Source: Pseudoalteromonas luteoviolacea (GTDB lineage: Bacteria; Pseudomonadota; Gammaproteobacteria; Enterobacterales; Alteromonadaceae). From it: 64,000 nt of DNA. Shown one piece after another: positions 19,570 to 26,458 of this stretch. How positions within the stretch are numbered: position 1 is the first letter of the stretch; each line of letters begins with the position of its first letter. A program made the position numbers and the translations under genes. The stretch is taken from assembly GCF_001750165.1 (NCBI RefSeq), contig NZ_CP015411.1, positions 4,838,888-4,902,887 on the forward strand, written 5' to 3'. The notes beneath the pieces were generated by a model. It saw nothing but the letters and a program-made list of their open reading frames with translations, ran no database searches and had not been told where the DNA came from.

Positions 19570-19818
19570 CTAGATACAGGCTAAGGCTGAAGGTCGGCAA
19601 TGTGTGACATCACTTTCATGGTGACATGGCAGTGAAAAATACTGGTTACACACATCACTACTTGGCGCGACGCAATATATTTCCGGCACCGTATTCGCGT
19701 GACCCTTACCAGGCAAAGCAAAGGCCCCTCCCGCAATCGCTGCGGTCTGCGCATGCCCAATGGCGTTGGCATTTTTAGATAACATCTTTACATTTTTTTT
19801 CTTTAGATTTAATTTCAT
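19570..19818 (-). CDS. lanthipeptide-type precursor peptide 1 (82 aa, five core Cys)
   Basis: The start at 19818 is chosen because it gives a leader MKLNLKKKNVKMLS that matches the second precursor next door; a longer frame upstream has no similar start. The leader ends in TAAIAGG, a double-glycine site suited to C39 proteases. The core of about 49 residues has five cysteines (IYC, DVC, LPC, HC, AC) and several Ser/Thr, suitable for multiple lanthionine rings. LanB/LanC/C39 genes are encoded 6-10 kb away on the same strand beyond glmU. Identification as a lanthipeptide is an inference from leader and neighbours. Confidence 0.8.
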   Translation of the reverse strand: MKLNLKKKNVKMLSKNANAIGHAQTAAIAGGAFALPGKGHANTVPEIYCVAPSSDVCNQYFSLPCHHESDVTHCRPSALACI

Positions 19819-19942
19819 ATTATTCTCGCTTTGTTTATTGAACTTAACGTTCATTACTTTGTGTATTTGAGTGAGCACTTCTCAGCGTGTTCACTTACTC
19901 ATTCACATACCACGCCACACCAAAACATGGAGCCGCCAGCGC

Positions 19943-20164
19943 TTACTTTAAGGTTGGTACGATACAGTGCTGTGCCATCACACTTGGCTTGATGCACTCT
20001 AGACTGTCTATCTGGCAATGCTTATGCGGAGATGTAAAAATCGGCGCTATGTTTTCACTCGTTTGTCCCCCTCCAGCAACGGCCACGGTCTTCACATCAT
20101 TCATCACTCTCACCGTCGAACTAGAGAGTGTTTTGATGCTTTTTTTCTTAAGCATTAGTTTCAT
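19943..20164 (-). CDS. lanthipeptide-type precursor peptide 2 (73 aa, three core Cys)
   Basis: The leader MKLMLKKKSIKTLSSS...VKTVAVAGG parallels that of precursor 1, with the same K-rich start, Leu-Ser and final Gly-Gly. The core of about 41 residues has three cysteines (HC, EC, HC) with Ser/Thr upstream of each, compatible with up to three rings. AAGAG lies about 8 bases before the ATG. It lies 124 bases upstream of precursor 1 and both are probably co-transcribed. The promoter should be in 20165-20560, just before an ISAs1 copy. Confidence 0.8.
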   Translation of the reverse strand: MKLMLKKKSIKTLSSSTVRVMNDVKTVAVAGGGQTSENIAPIFTSPHKHCQIDSLECIKPSVMAQHCIVPTLK

Positions 20165-20563
20165 AGCAAACTCTTATTGTTATAAAATTTGAAAATAGAA
20201 CATCCATGTTCTATCGGCTCTTCACAAAACACGGATATACATAACGTTTAATTAATTATATAACTCCGCCACTCTTACCAATCATTAATTGGCAACAAAC
20301 AACCCAATTTAAACCACAATGAGAAAAACAATTTAAACAAGTTAAATATATCTATTTAGTTAACAACCTGTATAAACCAAGCAATTAACATGAGCCCATC
20401 ATGATGTTTAACCTGCTAAAAATCAAACTCAAATAAAAAACAACAATAAGCATACAAAACAACAGCATAGATATAAAAATGAGGCGTAGGTAACTCTCTT
20501 TTATGGCTTTGATATGAAAAAAACAGAGAAGATATAAAATAAAAAAAGACAGACTTTAAGCCA
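20165..20563. other. AT-rich promoter region upstream of precursor 2
   Basis: About 400 bases, very AT-rich, without an open frame I can support. It should carry the promoter for the precursor pair (minus strand). The ISAs1 left end marks its upstream limit, so the insertion could have altered control of the pair. Confidence 0.5.
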
Positions 20564-21776
20564 GGGCAAGAGCATGAAAAATCACTTGCAATTCAATACC
20601 TTTTCTAGGTAGTTCTCGTTTCTTGCTGCTTTTAGCTGTTTTGCGCGCACGCCTTTGTTAAAGGATGTTTCTTTCTTCAGTAAATTCAACGCAATGTGTC
20701 TTACCCCAGCAAACACTTCTGCTGCACCGTCGCGGCGTATACGGCAGTCATCTTCATTCATTGCAACATCTAAACACCAATGAAGACTGTTCTCGATACG
20801 CCAGTGTGCTCGTGTGGCTTCAGCTAGTCTTTGCGCACTCAAGTTCGCTGAGCTGATGTAATATCGATATGTTAATTCACCTTGCTGTTGGTTATCCGAT
20901 TTACGGTAAGACACTATCACGCCTACACTTTGTAAATTGGGCCAGCTAGCACTTGCGGGAATTTGAGCCATATCATGGCATACTACAGCCGCTCTGAATT
21001 CTTCACGACCTCGTTGGTAATCTACCTCATTTAATAAGCTGTTTGAGGCTATCTGGCGTGATATTTCTGGTTGTAAGCGCTGCTTCACTTGTTCAAATAA
21101 GCTGCCCTGATTAGCTTTGAGTGCAAGCAAATAATCCGCTTCTTTGTCTATGATTTGCTGAGCAATCTCCTTTTGGCAACCCATTGCATCAATCGTCATT
21201 AAGCAACCTTTTAGCTCTAATAACTGGAGCAACTCTGGGATGGCGGTGATTTCATTTGATTTCGAGTCGGTCTTACATTGACCTAACGTCACGCCATTTT
21301 CACAGGCAAACGCACTGACAATGTGGATAGCATCTTTTCTATCTGGTTGTTTAAAAGAACCTTTTAGCCTTTTTCGATCAATGGCAACCACACTGCCGTC
21401 TGTTAGCTCACTACAGCTTTGCATCCATTGAGAGAAACTGGCTTGAAACTGAGTCATATCGATACGGCTTATAACCCGTGCAATCGTGTCGTGGCGAGGC
21501 ACACCGTTCGATAGTGCGATAAATTTACGTAACCAAGATAGCTTGTCATGGGCAAAATCTTCAATTTCTTCCCAACCTTGGCAACCTGCGATTACGGCAC
21601 TGATTGTTAGAAACAGAATATCGAAAAGTGGATGTTGCACTTTGCCTTGCTGGCGTGGATCATCAATGGAAGAAAAGTATTAGAACAACGTATTGGCTGA
21701 CATAATTGAGCTGCTTAATCTGAAAAGCAGTATAAGATCATAAATTTATGTCAAGGTAAAGTTCATGATCTTGCCC
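20564..21776 (-). mobile_element. ISAs1-family insertion sequence, copy 1
   Basis: A 1213-bp element. The inverted ends are GGGCAAGAGCATGAA (left) and, read inward from the right, GGGCAAGATCATGAA (14 of 15 identical). It carries one transposase gene on the minus strand. The element is repeated 4064 bases to the right with the same orientation and, as far as I could compare, identical sequence. No direct target repeat is visible at the flanks (AGACTTTAAGCCA left, AGTCTTATAACTG right). Confidence 0.9.
20582..21640 (-). CDS. ISAs1-family transposase (N-terminally shortened), copy 1
   Basis: A DDE transposase of the ISAs1 / H-repeat-associated family: HPLFDILFLTISAVIAGCQG, WEEIEDFA, TIARVISRID, DGSVVAIDRKRLKGS, TIDAMGCQKEIAQQI (DDE Asp) and WRIENSLHWCLDVAMNEDDCRIR. 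The reading shown starts with GTG at 21640 (352 residues). The full-length frame would start at ATG 21703 (373 residues, normal for the family) but codon 8 is TAA (21682-21680), followed in frame by YFSSIDDPRQQGK. So the enzyme either starts late or is inactive. The second copy has the same stop. Confidence 0.88.
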   Translation of the reverse strand: MQHPLFDILFLTISAVIAGCQGWEEIEDFAHDKLSWLRKFIALSNGVPRHDTIARVISRIDMTQFQASFSQWMQSCSELTDGSVVAIDRKRLKGSFKQPDRKDAIHIVSAFACENGVTLGQCKTDSKSNEITAIPELLQLLELKGCLMTIDAMGCQKEIAQQIIDKEADYLLALKANQGSLFEQVKQRLQPEISRQIASNSLLNEVDYQRGREEFRAAVVCHDMAQIPASASWPNLQSVGVIVSYRKSDNQQQGELTYRYYISSANLSAQRLAEATRAHWRIENSLHWCLDVAMNEDDCRIRRDGAAEVFAGVRHIALNLLKKETSFNKGVRAKQLKAARNENYLEKVLNCK

Positions 21777-21903
21777 AGTCTTATAACTGAGAGCCTTAAG
21801 ACACTAAAAATGTTATGATTGGTATAATATTTAGACGGATTTAAAAGGTTAATTCCCGAATTCAACTTCGAAGTGCGCATACTGTAACATCAAGCGGCCA
21901 TGG

Positions 21904-22826
21904 CTAATTTTTAAAAATAACTACCGGCTGCTTGAACCTTAAACATTTTCTTGGGCAAGTATTTAGCCTTGATTGAGCAAACTGAATACACTCACCTGTT
22001 ACCTGTCTTAAATCTGACCCTTTTTTCAAATATTGCTTCAGAAGAGCATTCGTGTTTTCTTTTGTACCTCGTTCCCAAGAGCTATATAGGTGGGCAAAAT
22101 ATATGCCACCATAAATACTGCACCAATCTGCCCACGGCCCGCGAATTCTCTACTGTTGCCTGCCGAGATTGTGTGTTCACAGTCTTTAAATGGCATAAGC
22201 ATTTCTATTGCCGCCTTGGTTACTGCACCAACTTCTTTTGACGACACTTTCTTAGCTAAATAGAACCAACTTCTGCGCTCTAAAATAGTCACGATAGCGC
22301 CTTTACCATGCTTACCTAATACAGTGTCGATTTGCCAATCACCAAATCGTTCTCAGCTATCCACAATTAATGGGCGTTTATCAATAGATGCCGCACTTTT
22401 ATCGTTGGCGATTTATCTTTCAGACCTTTTCGATACCGCAAATGCCCTTATCTCACTTGACGATAAAGCGTATCACCTTGTCGTTTATCTAGAGCAGTAT
22501 AACGATAAATCCACTCATAGCTATTGCACCTACTCTTATAAGCACACAGGAAGTTTGTTCAGGACTTCAGTCGAAACTAAGCAGCAAACGTACAAATTCA
22601 ATGTGCTCAGCCGGAAGACAATATTTGCGAGCTGCTTTTAGCCTACTAACAGAATGAATGTGAGCATTCTGAGGAAAATAACCCCATGGGTTTGATTTTT
22701 TAACTCACGATACACCGTTGCACGATGGCATTTTACTTTTTAGGCAATTTCAGAGATTGAAATTCCCAACTCCAAAAGAGTAGAAATCTGGTATCTTCTT
22801 TCTTCGGTCAGCTGCTGATAACTCAT
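21904..22826 (-). pseudogene. decayed IS30-family transposase
   Basis: Pieces of an IS30-type transposase appear in order on the minus strand but in shifting frames with stops. The N-terminus is MSYQQLTEERRYQISTLLEL...ISEIA followed by a stop (22826 downward). The catalytic core is TILERRSWFYLAKKV...AIEMLMPFKDCEHTI, then SSWERGTKENTNALLKQYL. The C-terminus is RLNTCPRKCLRFKQPVVIF with a TAG at 21906-21904. The total of about 920 bp matches a whole gene. At least two frameshifts and several stops make it inactive. Confidence 0.82.
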
Positions 22827-22888
22827 AGTAGTATTGCTTGTTTCTTTGGCAAGAAGAACGTACCTCTTTTCTTTACAAACTTCCTCTT

Positions 22889-23101
22889 CTACACTTTTCT
22901 ATGAGTGTCGCATTTATTGTCTGAAATCAGGACCCCTCTTTCATATCGACCAACATAAAAGCCTATTGAAGCACTTAAAACAATAATACAAATTATAGAT
23001 ATAGTCTGAAAAATACTATTATTTAACTTATAATCTATACCTACATATGTAATCACACCAAATGATAACAACAAGAATAATATGCGATATAAAACCTTCA
23101 T
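22889..23101 (-). CDS. small two-helix membrane protein, candidate bacteriocin immunity protein
   Basis: A 70-residue protein with two hydrophobic helices (about residues 4-25 and 37-58) joined by a short loop and a basic C-terminal tail (GRYERGVLISDNKCDTHRKV). The start at 23101 follows GGTGA at about 5 bases; a longer frame from 23125 lacks support. It lies 62 bases downstream of the double-glycine peptide gene in the same direction, with a terminator-like hairpin between, an arrangement usual for bacteriocin and immunity pairs. No family is recognised; the immunity role is inferred only from size, topology and position. Confidence 0.6.
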   Translation of the reverse strand: MKVLYRILFLLLSFGVITYVGIDYKLNNSIFQTISIICIIVLSASIGFYVGRYERGVLISDNKCDTHRKV

Positions 23102-23120
23102 AAAATCACCATAAAATAAA

Positions 23121-23144
23121 AACAAAAATGCCCTATAAAGGGCA
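23121..23144 (-). terminator. hairpin with T-run between bacteriocin and candidate immunity gene
   Basis: TGCCC-TTTATA-GGGCA read on the minus strand, followed by TTTTTGTT. It may allow partial read-through so that peptide mRNA exceeds immunity mRNA. Confidence 0.55.
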
Positions 23145-23163
23145 CTTTCTAATATAATAAAAA

Positions 23164-23298
23164 TTAACGATACGCATGATCGCTATATTGATTAACCATT
23201 GCACCAATAAGAATCACATCAAAACTTGCAACAGCAGCAACAAACCAAACAACACCGCCATCCACTTCTTGAACTTGATTATAGCTTAATTCTTTCAT
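23164..23298 (-). CDS. double-glycine bacteriocin-like (class II microcin-type) peptide, 44 aa
   Basis: The leader MKELSYNQVQEVDGG (15 residues) is a textbook class II double-glycine leader (M-E-L-S-x-x-x-V-x-x-V-x-G-G). The 29-residue core begins VVWFVAAVASFDVILIGAM and is hydrophobic without cysteine, as expected for a membrane-active peptide. An extra ATG directly upstream (23301) is possible. The C39 exporters in the window could process it. The gene is shorter than the usual calling limit. The candidate immunity gene follows. Its upstream region (23302-23566) is AT-rich and free of genes. Confidence 0.75.
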   Translation of the reverse strand: MKELSYNQVQEVDGGVVWFVAAVASFDVILIGAMVNQYSDHAYR

Positions 23299-23575
23299 CA
23301 TTATTTCTCACATTTAAAATTAAATATTAATTGTCATTACTTCCGCCAAAGAAGATGACTAGTTATCGAGGGAGTTCATCTCGCCTCTGCAATCTATAAA
23401 ACCAAGAACATGACTAAAAATCAAATTAAAATAAAAAAATAAAAGCATTTAAATCAACAACTTAATAAGAGTTATAGCAAAATAACATGTTCATAATATT
23501 ATGGAAATCAATAAAACTAAAAAATAGCTTTTATTTCTATAAAACCGGTAAAAACACTAACTTTATAAACCAAAT

Positions 23576-24601
23576 GGCCTTGTTTCCTAAATAATTGAAC
23601 TTCTAACCTTTTGCGTGATCAGATCAAAAAACATAACGCAACTTAAGCCAACATGACAAAAAAAATTAAAAACTGGTCTGCCTATAACCGAGCGTTGATA
23701 CAGCGTGGCAATATTGCTATTTGGCTCAGCGACGACGCTATTCAACAATGGCAAACCGCAGAAAAACATGGTGGGCGTGGTCGTTCAAATAAATATACTG
23801 ACTGACTTTGCAATTGAAACCTGCCTGACACTTCGGTCTGTTTTTAATTTGCCACTTCGAGCACTTGAGGGGTTCGTTAACTCACTCCTCAATTTAATGG
23901 ATGCACCTATTCATTCCCCAGGTTACAGCTGTTTGTGCAAGCGAGGAAAGACATTAGATGTTCAATACCGAACCAAGCTAACCACGCAGGGGGTTATTGA
24001 TATTGTTGTCGATAGCACTGGCTTAAAGTTTATGGTCATGGCGAATGGCATACTCGAAAACACCGAGCCAGCAAGCGTCGAACTTGGCGTAAGTCGCATT
24101 TAGCGATAGATGCAGCCAGTCATGACATTGTCAGTGCAGAGCTATCAATGGTGAATGTATCGGATGGTGAAGTGTTAGGTGATTTACTGCGGTCTTTACG
24201 GCGAAATGTTGACCGAGTTACAGGCGATGGAGCTTATGATACGCGTGATTGCTATGATGAAATTGCGGCTAAAGGTGCCGTGGCACGGATCCCGCCAAGG
24301 GAAAATGCCCAATATTGGGAGAAAGGTCATCCGAGAAACAGCGCCATAATATTAATGCATCAATTTGGTTTAAAACACTGGAAGGAAAAGTCTGGTTATC
24401 ATGAGCGTTCGCTGGCTGAAACGGGCGTTTATCGTTTTAAACAGCTTACGGGTGACAAATTAACAAGCCGCACCTTCAACAGCCAACACACAGAAGTAAT
24501 GATTAAAGCCAAGGTGATCAACACGATGAACAGGCTAGGTATGCCTGAATATAGGTAAAATGACAAGGCCGTCAGTAAAGGCCTATTTGATCAACAAGGC
24601 C
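23576..24601 (+). mobile_element. IS5-family (IS903-like) insertion sequence with 9-bp target duplication
   Basis: A 1026-bp element. The ends match inverted repeats (GGCCTTGTT, then further similarity around AAATA). It is flanked by the exact 9-bp direct repeat AAACCAAAT at 23567-23575 and 24602-24610, the duplication length expected for IS903-type elements. The transposase inside is broken. Confidence 0.9.
23653..24558 (+). pseudogene. IS5-family (IS903-group) transposase with two frameshifts
   Basis: The N-terminus is MTKKIKNWSAYNRALIQRG, normal for the IS903 group. A duplicated CTGA at about 23802-23809 shifts the frame after KYTD; the frame then continues as FAIETCLTLRSVFNLPLRAL. A missing G near 24031 shifts it again before the YGDGEWHTR-like segment. 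The C-terminal part (DGAYDTRDCYDEIA, SGYHERSLAETGVYRFKQL) is intact. Restoring the two sites gives a continuous transposase of normal length. The element is therefore recent in position (perfect target repeat) but no longer self-mobile. Confidence 0.85.
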
Positions 24602-24627
24602 AAACCAAATAATAATGTGTTTTACCA

Positions 24628-25840
24628 GGGCAAGAGCATGAAAAATCACTTGCAATTCAATACCTTTTCTAGGTAGTTCTCGTTTCTTGCTGCTTTTAGC
24701 TGTTTTGCGCGCACGCCTTTGTTAAAGGATGTTTCTTTCTTCAGTAAATTCAACGCAATGTGTCTTACCCCAGCAAACACTTCTGCTGCACCGTCGCGGC
24801 GTATACGGCAGTCATCTTCATTCATTGCAACATCTAAACACCAATGAAGACTGTTCTCGATACGCCAGTGTGCTCGTGTGGCTTCAGCTAGTCTTTGCGC
24901 ACTCAAGTTCGCTGAGCTGATGTAATATCGATATGTTAATTCACCTTGCTGTTGGTTATCCGATTTACGGTAAGACACTATCACGCCTACACTTTGTAAA
25001 TTGGGCCAGCTAGCACTTGCGGGAATTTGAGCCATATCATGGCATACTACAGCCGCTCTGAATTCTTCACGACCTCGTTGGTAATCTACCTCATTTAATA
25101 AGCTGTTTGAGGCTATCTGGCGTGATATTTCTGGTTGTAAGCGCTGCTTCACTTGTTCAAATAAGCTGCCCTGATTAGCTTTGAGTGCAAGCAAATAATC
25201 CGCTTCTTTGTCTATGATTTGCTGAGCAATCTCCTTTTGGCAACCCATTGCATCAATCGTCATTAAGCAACCTTTTAGCTCTAATAACTGGAGCAACTCT
25301 GGGATGGCGGTGATTTCATTTGATTTCGAGTCGGTCTTACATTGACCTAACGTCACGCCATTTTCACAGGCAAACGCACTGACAATGTGGATAGCATCTT
25401 TTCTATCTGGTTGTTTAAAAGAACCTTTTAGCCTTTTTCGATCAATGGCAACCACACTGCCGTCTGTTAGCTCACTACAGCTTTGCATCCATTGAGAGAA
25501 ACTGGCTTGAAACTGAGTCATATCGATACGGCTTATAACCCGTGCAATCGTGTCGTGGCGAGGCACACCGTTCGATAGTGCGATAAATTTACGTAACCAA
25601 GATAGCTTGTCATGGGCAAAATCTTCAATTTCTTCCCAACCTTGGCAACCTGCGATTACGGCACTGATTGTTAGAAACAGAATATCGAAAAGTGGATGTT
25701 GCACTTTGCCTTGCTGGCGTGGATCATCAATGGAAGAAAAGTATTAGAACAACGTATTGGCTGACATAATTGAGCTGCTTAATCTGAAAAGCAGTATAAG
25801 ATCATAAATTTATGTCAAGGTAAAGTTCATGATCTTGCCC
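24628..25840 (-). mobile_element. ISAs1-family insertion sequence, copy 2
   Basis: Same length, ends and orientation as the copy at 20564-21776. It begins 26 bases after the IS5-family element. The right flank runs straight into a broken reading frame. With copy 1 it brackets a 2.85-kb segment in composite-transposon fashion. No matching target repeats are seen. Confidence 0.9.
24646..25704 (-). CDS. ISAs1-family transposase (N-terminally shortened), copy 2
   Basis: The translation is identical to copy 1 over all 352 residues. The upstream TAA at codon 8 of the longer frame (ATG at 25767) is also the same, so the nonsense change came before the duplication. The element either still works from the internal GTG at 25704 or was copied by a helper transposase or by recombination. 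Confidence 0.88.
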   Translation of the reverse strand: MQHPLFDILFLTISAVIAGCQGWEEIEDFAHDKLSWLRKFIALSNGVPRHDTIARVISRIDMTQFQASFSQWMQSCSELTDGSVVAIDRKRLKGSFKQPDRKDAIHIVSAFACENGVTLGQCKTDSKSNEITAIPELLQLLELKGCLMTIDAMGCQKEIAQQIIDKEADYLLALKANQGSLFEQVKQRLQPEISRQIASNSLLNEVDYQRGREEFRAAVVCHDMAQIPASASWPNLQSVGVIVSYRKSDNQQQGELTYRYYISSANLSAQRLAEATRAHWRIENSLHWCLDVAMNEDDCRIRRDGAAEVFAGVRHIALNLLKKETSFNKGVRAKQLKAARNENYLEKVLNCK

Positions 25841-26082
25841 TGACCCAACCACAAAAAAAAGAGTATGAACTTACTTTAAAATACAGTAATAATGCACTCT
25901 CTCCGCCAAGAGTAAGTCACACTATAAAAGCCCGTTAAGCTGTATACGAAGATAAATTTGAAGATTACCTTCTCGCACCCTTATTACAATTTTATTTAAA
26001 CTTCACCACCGAAGAATATAACAATTTAAACCTTGAAGTATTCTCTCTCCGCCAAGAGGAAGCAAAACCTCAAACCAAATAA
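25841..26082 (+). pseudogene. 3' remnant of an unidentified gene cut by ISAs1 copy 2
   Basis: Directly after the IS end a coding-like frame runs TQPQKKEYELTLKYSNNALS, meets one TAA (25936-25938), and continues in the same frame as AVYEDKFEDYLLAPLLQFYL and TTEEYNNLNLEVFSLRQEEA before TAA at 26080. The amino-acid pattern looks like real protein, but I do not recognise the family, and the 5' part is not seen elsewhere in the window. A 16-bp direct repeat (CTCTCTCCGCCAAGAG) occurs twice in it, near 25897 and 26043. Confidence 0.5.
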
Positions 26083-26239
26083 ACAACACTTAATAATAAT
26101 AATTAAAATAACAAATAAAACCTTGAAACCCAATCTACCAAACAAAAAAACATTATCAACACAAAAAAACAAAAAAAATAAAATAAAAAACAAAATAAAG
26201 TAAAAAATAACATCAACCACTAACGCCGAATTTTTATTT

Positions 26240-26384
26240 ATCACATTAACAACCCACATTAATAACCCACATTAATAACCCAAATTAATATCCCACATTA
26301 ATAACCCAAATTAATATCCCACGTTAATAACCCACATTAATATCCCACGTTAATATCACACGTTAATATCCCACGTTAATATCG
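26240..26384. repeat. 13-bp tandem repeat array, about 11 copies
   Basis: Consecutive units of the form AATAACCCACATT, with variants AATATCCCACGTT and AATAACCCAAATT. The later copies favour the CGTT form, so the array evolves by local copying. It lies in an AT-rich, gene-free stretch (26083-26408) downstream of the second exporter gene. There are no unique spacers, so it is not a CRISPR. Confidence 0.85.
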
Positions 26385-26408
26385 TATGTAATTTCCTTTA
26401 CCCTATTA

Positions 26409-26442
26409 TGTGCTTAGCGCCTTAGGCAAAGCGCTAAGCACA
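26409..26442. terminator. perfect 12-bp stem-loop after the second exporter gene
   Basis: TGTGCTTAGCGC and GCGCTAAGCACA around a 10-base loop, 17 bases after the exporter stop (minus strand). The stem is strong but no T-run follows it. Confidence 0.6.
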
Positions 26443-26458
26443 AATTCATGGTGTAGTT

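Noticed and set aside
22324..22641. 105-residue plus-strand frame
   Set aside because: It is antisense to the IS30-family transposase remnant, whose protein pieces are recognisable on the other strand.
20550..25855. Target-site duplications for either ISAs1 copy, or for the pair as a composite element
   Set aside because: Flanks compared by eye (AGACTTTAAGCCA, AGTCTTATAACTG, TGTGTTTTACCA, TGACCCAACCAC) show no matching direct repeat.
26240..26384. Possible CRISPR array
   Set aside because: The 13-bp units are directly adjacent with no unique spacers, and no cas genes are present.
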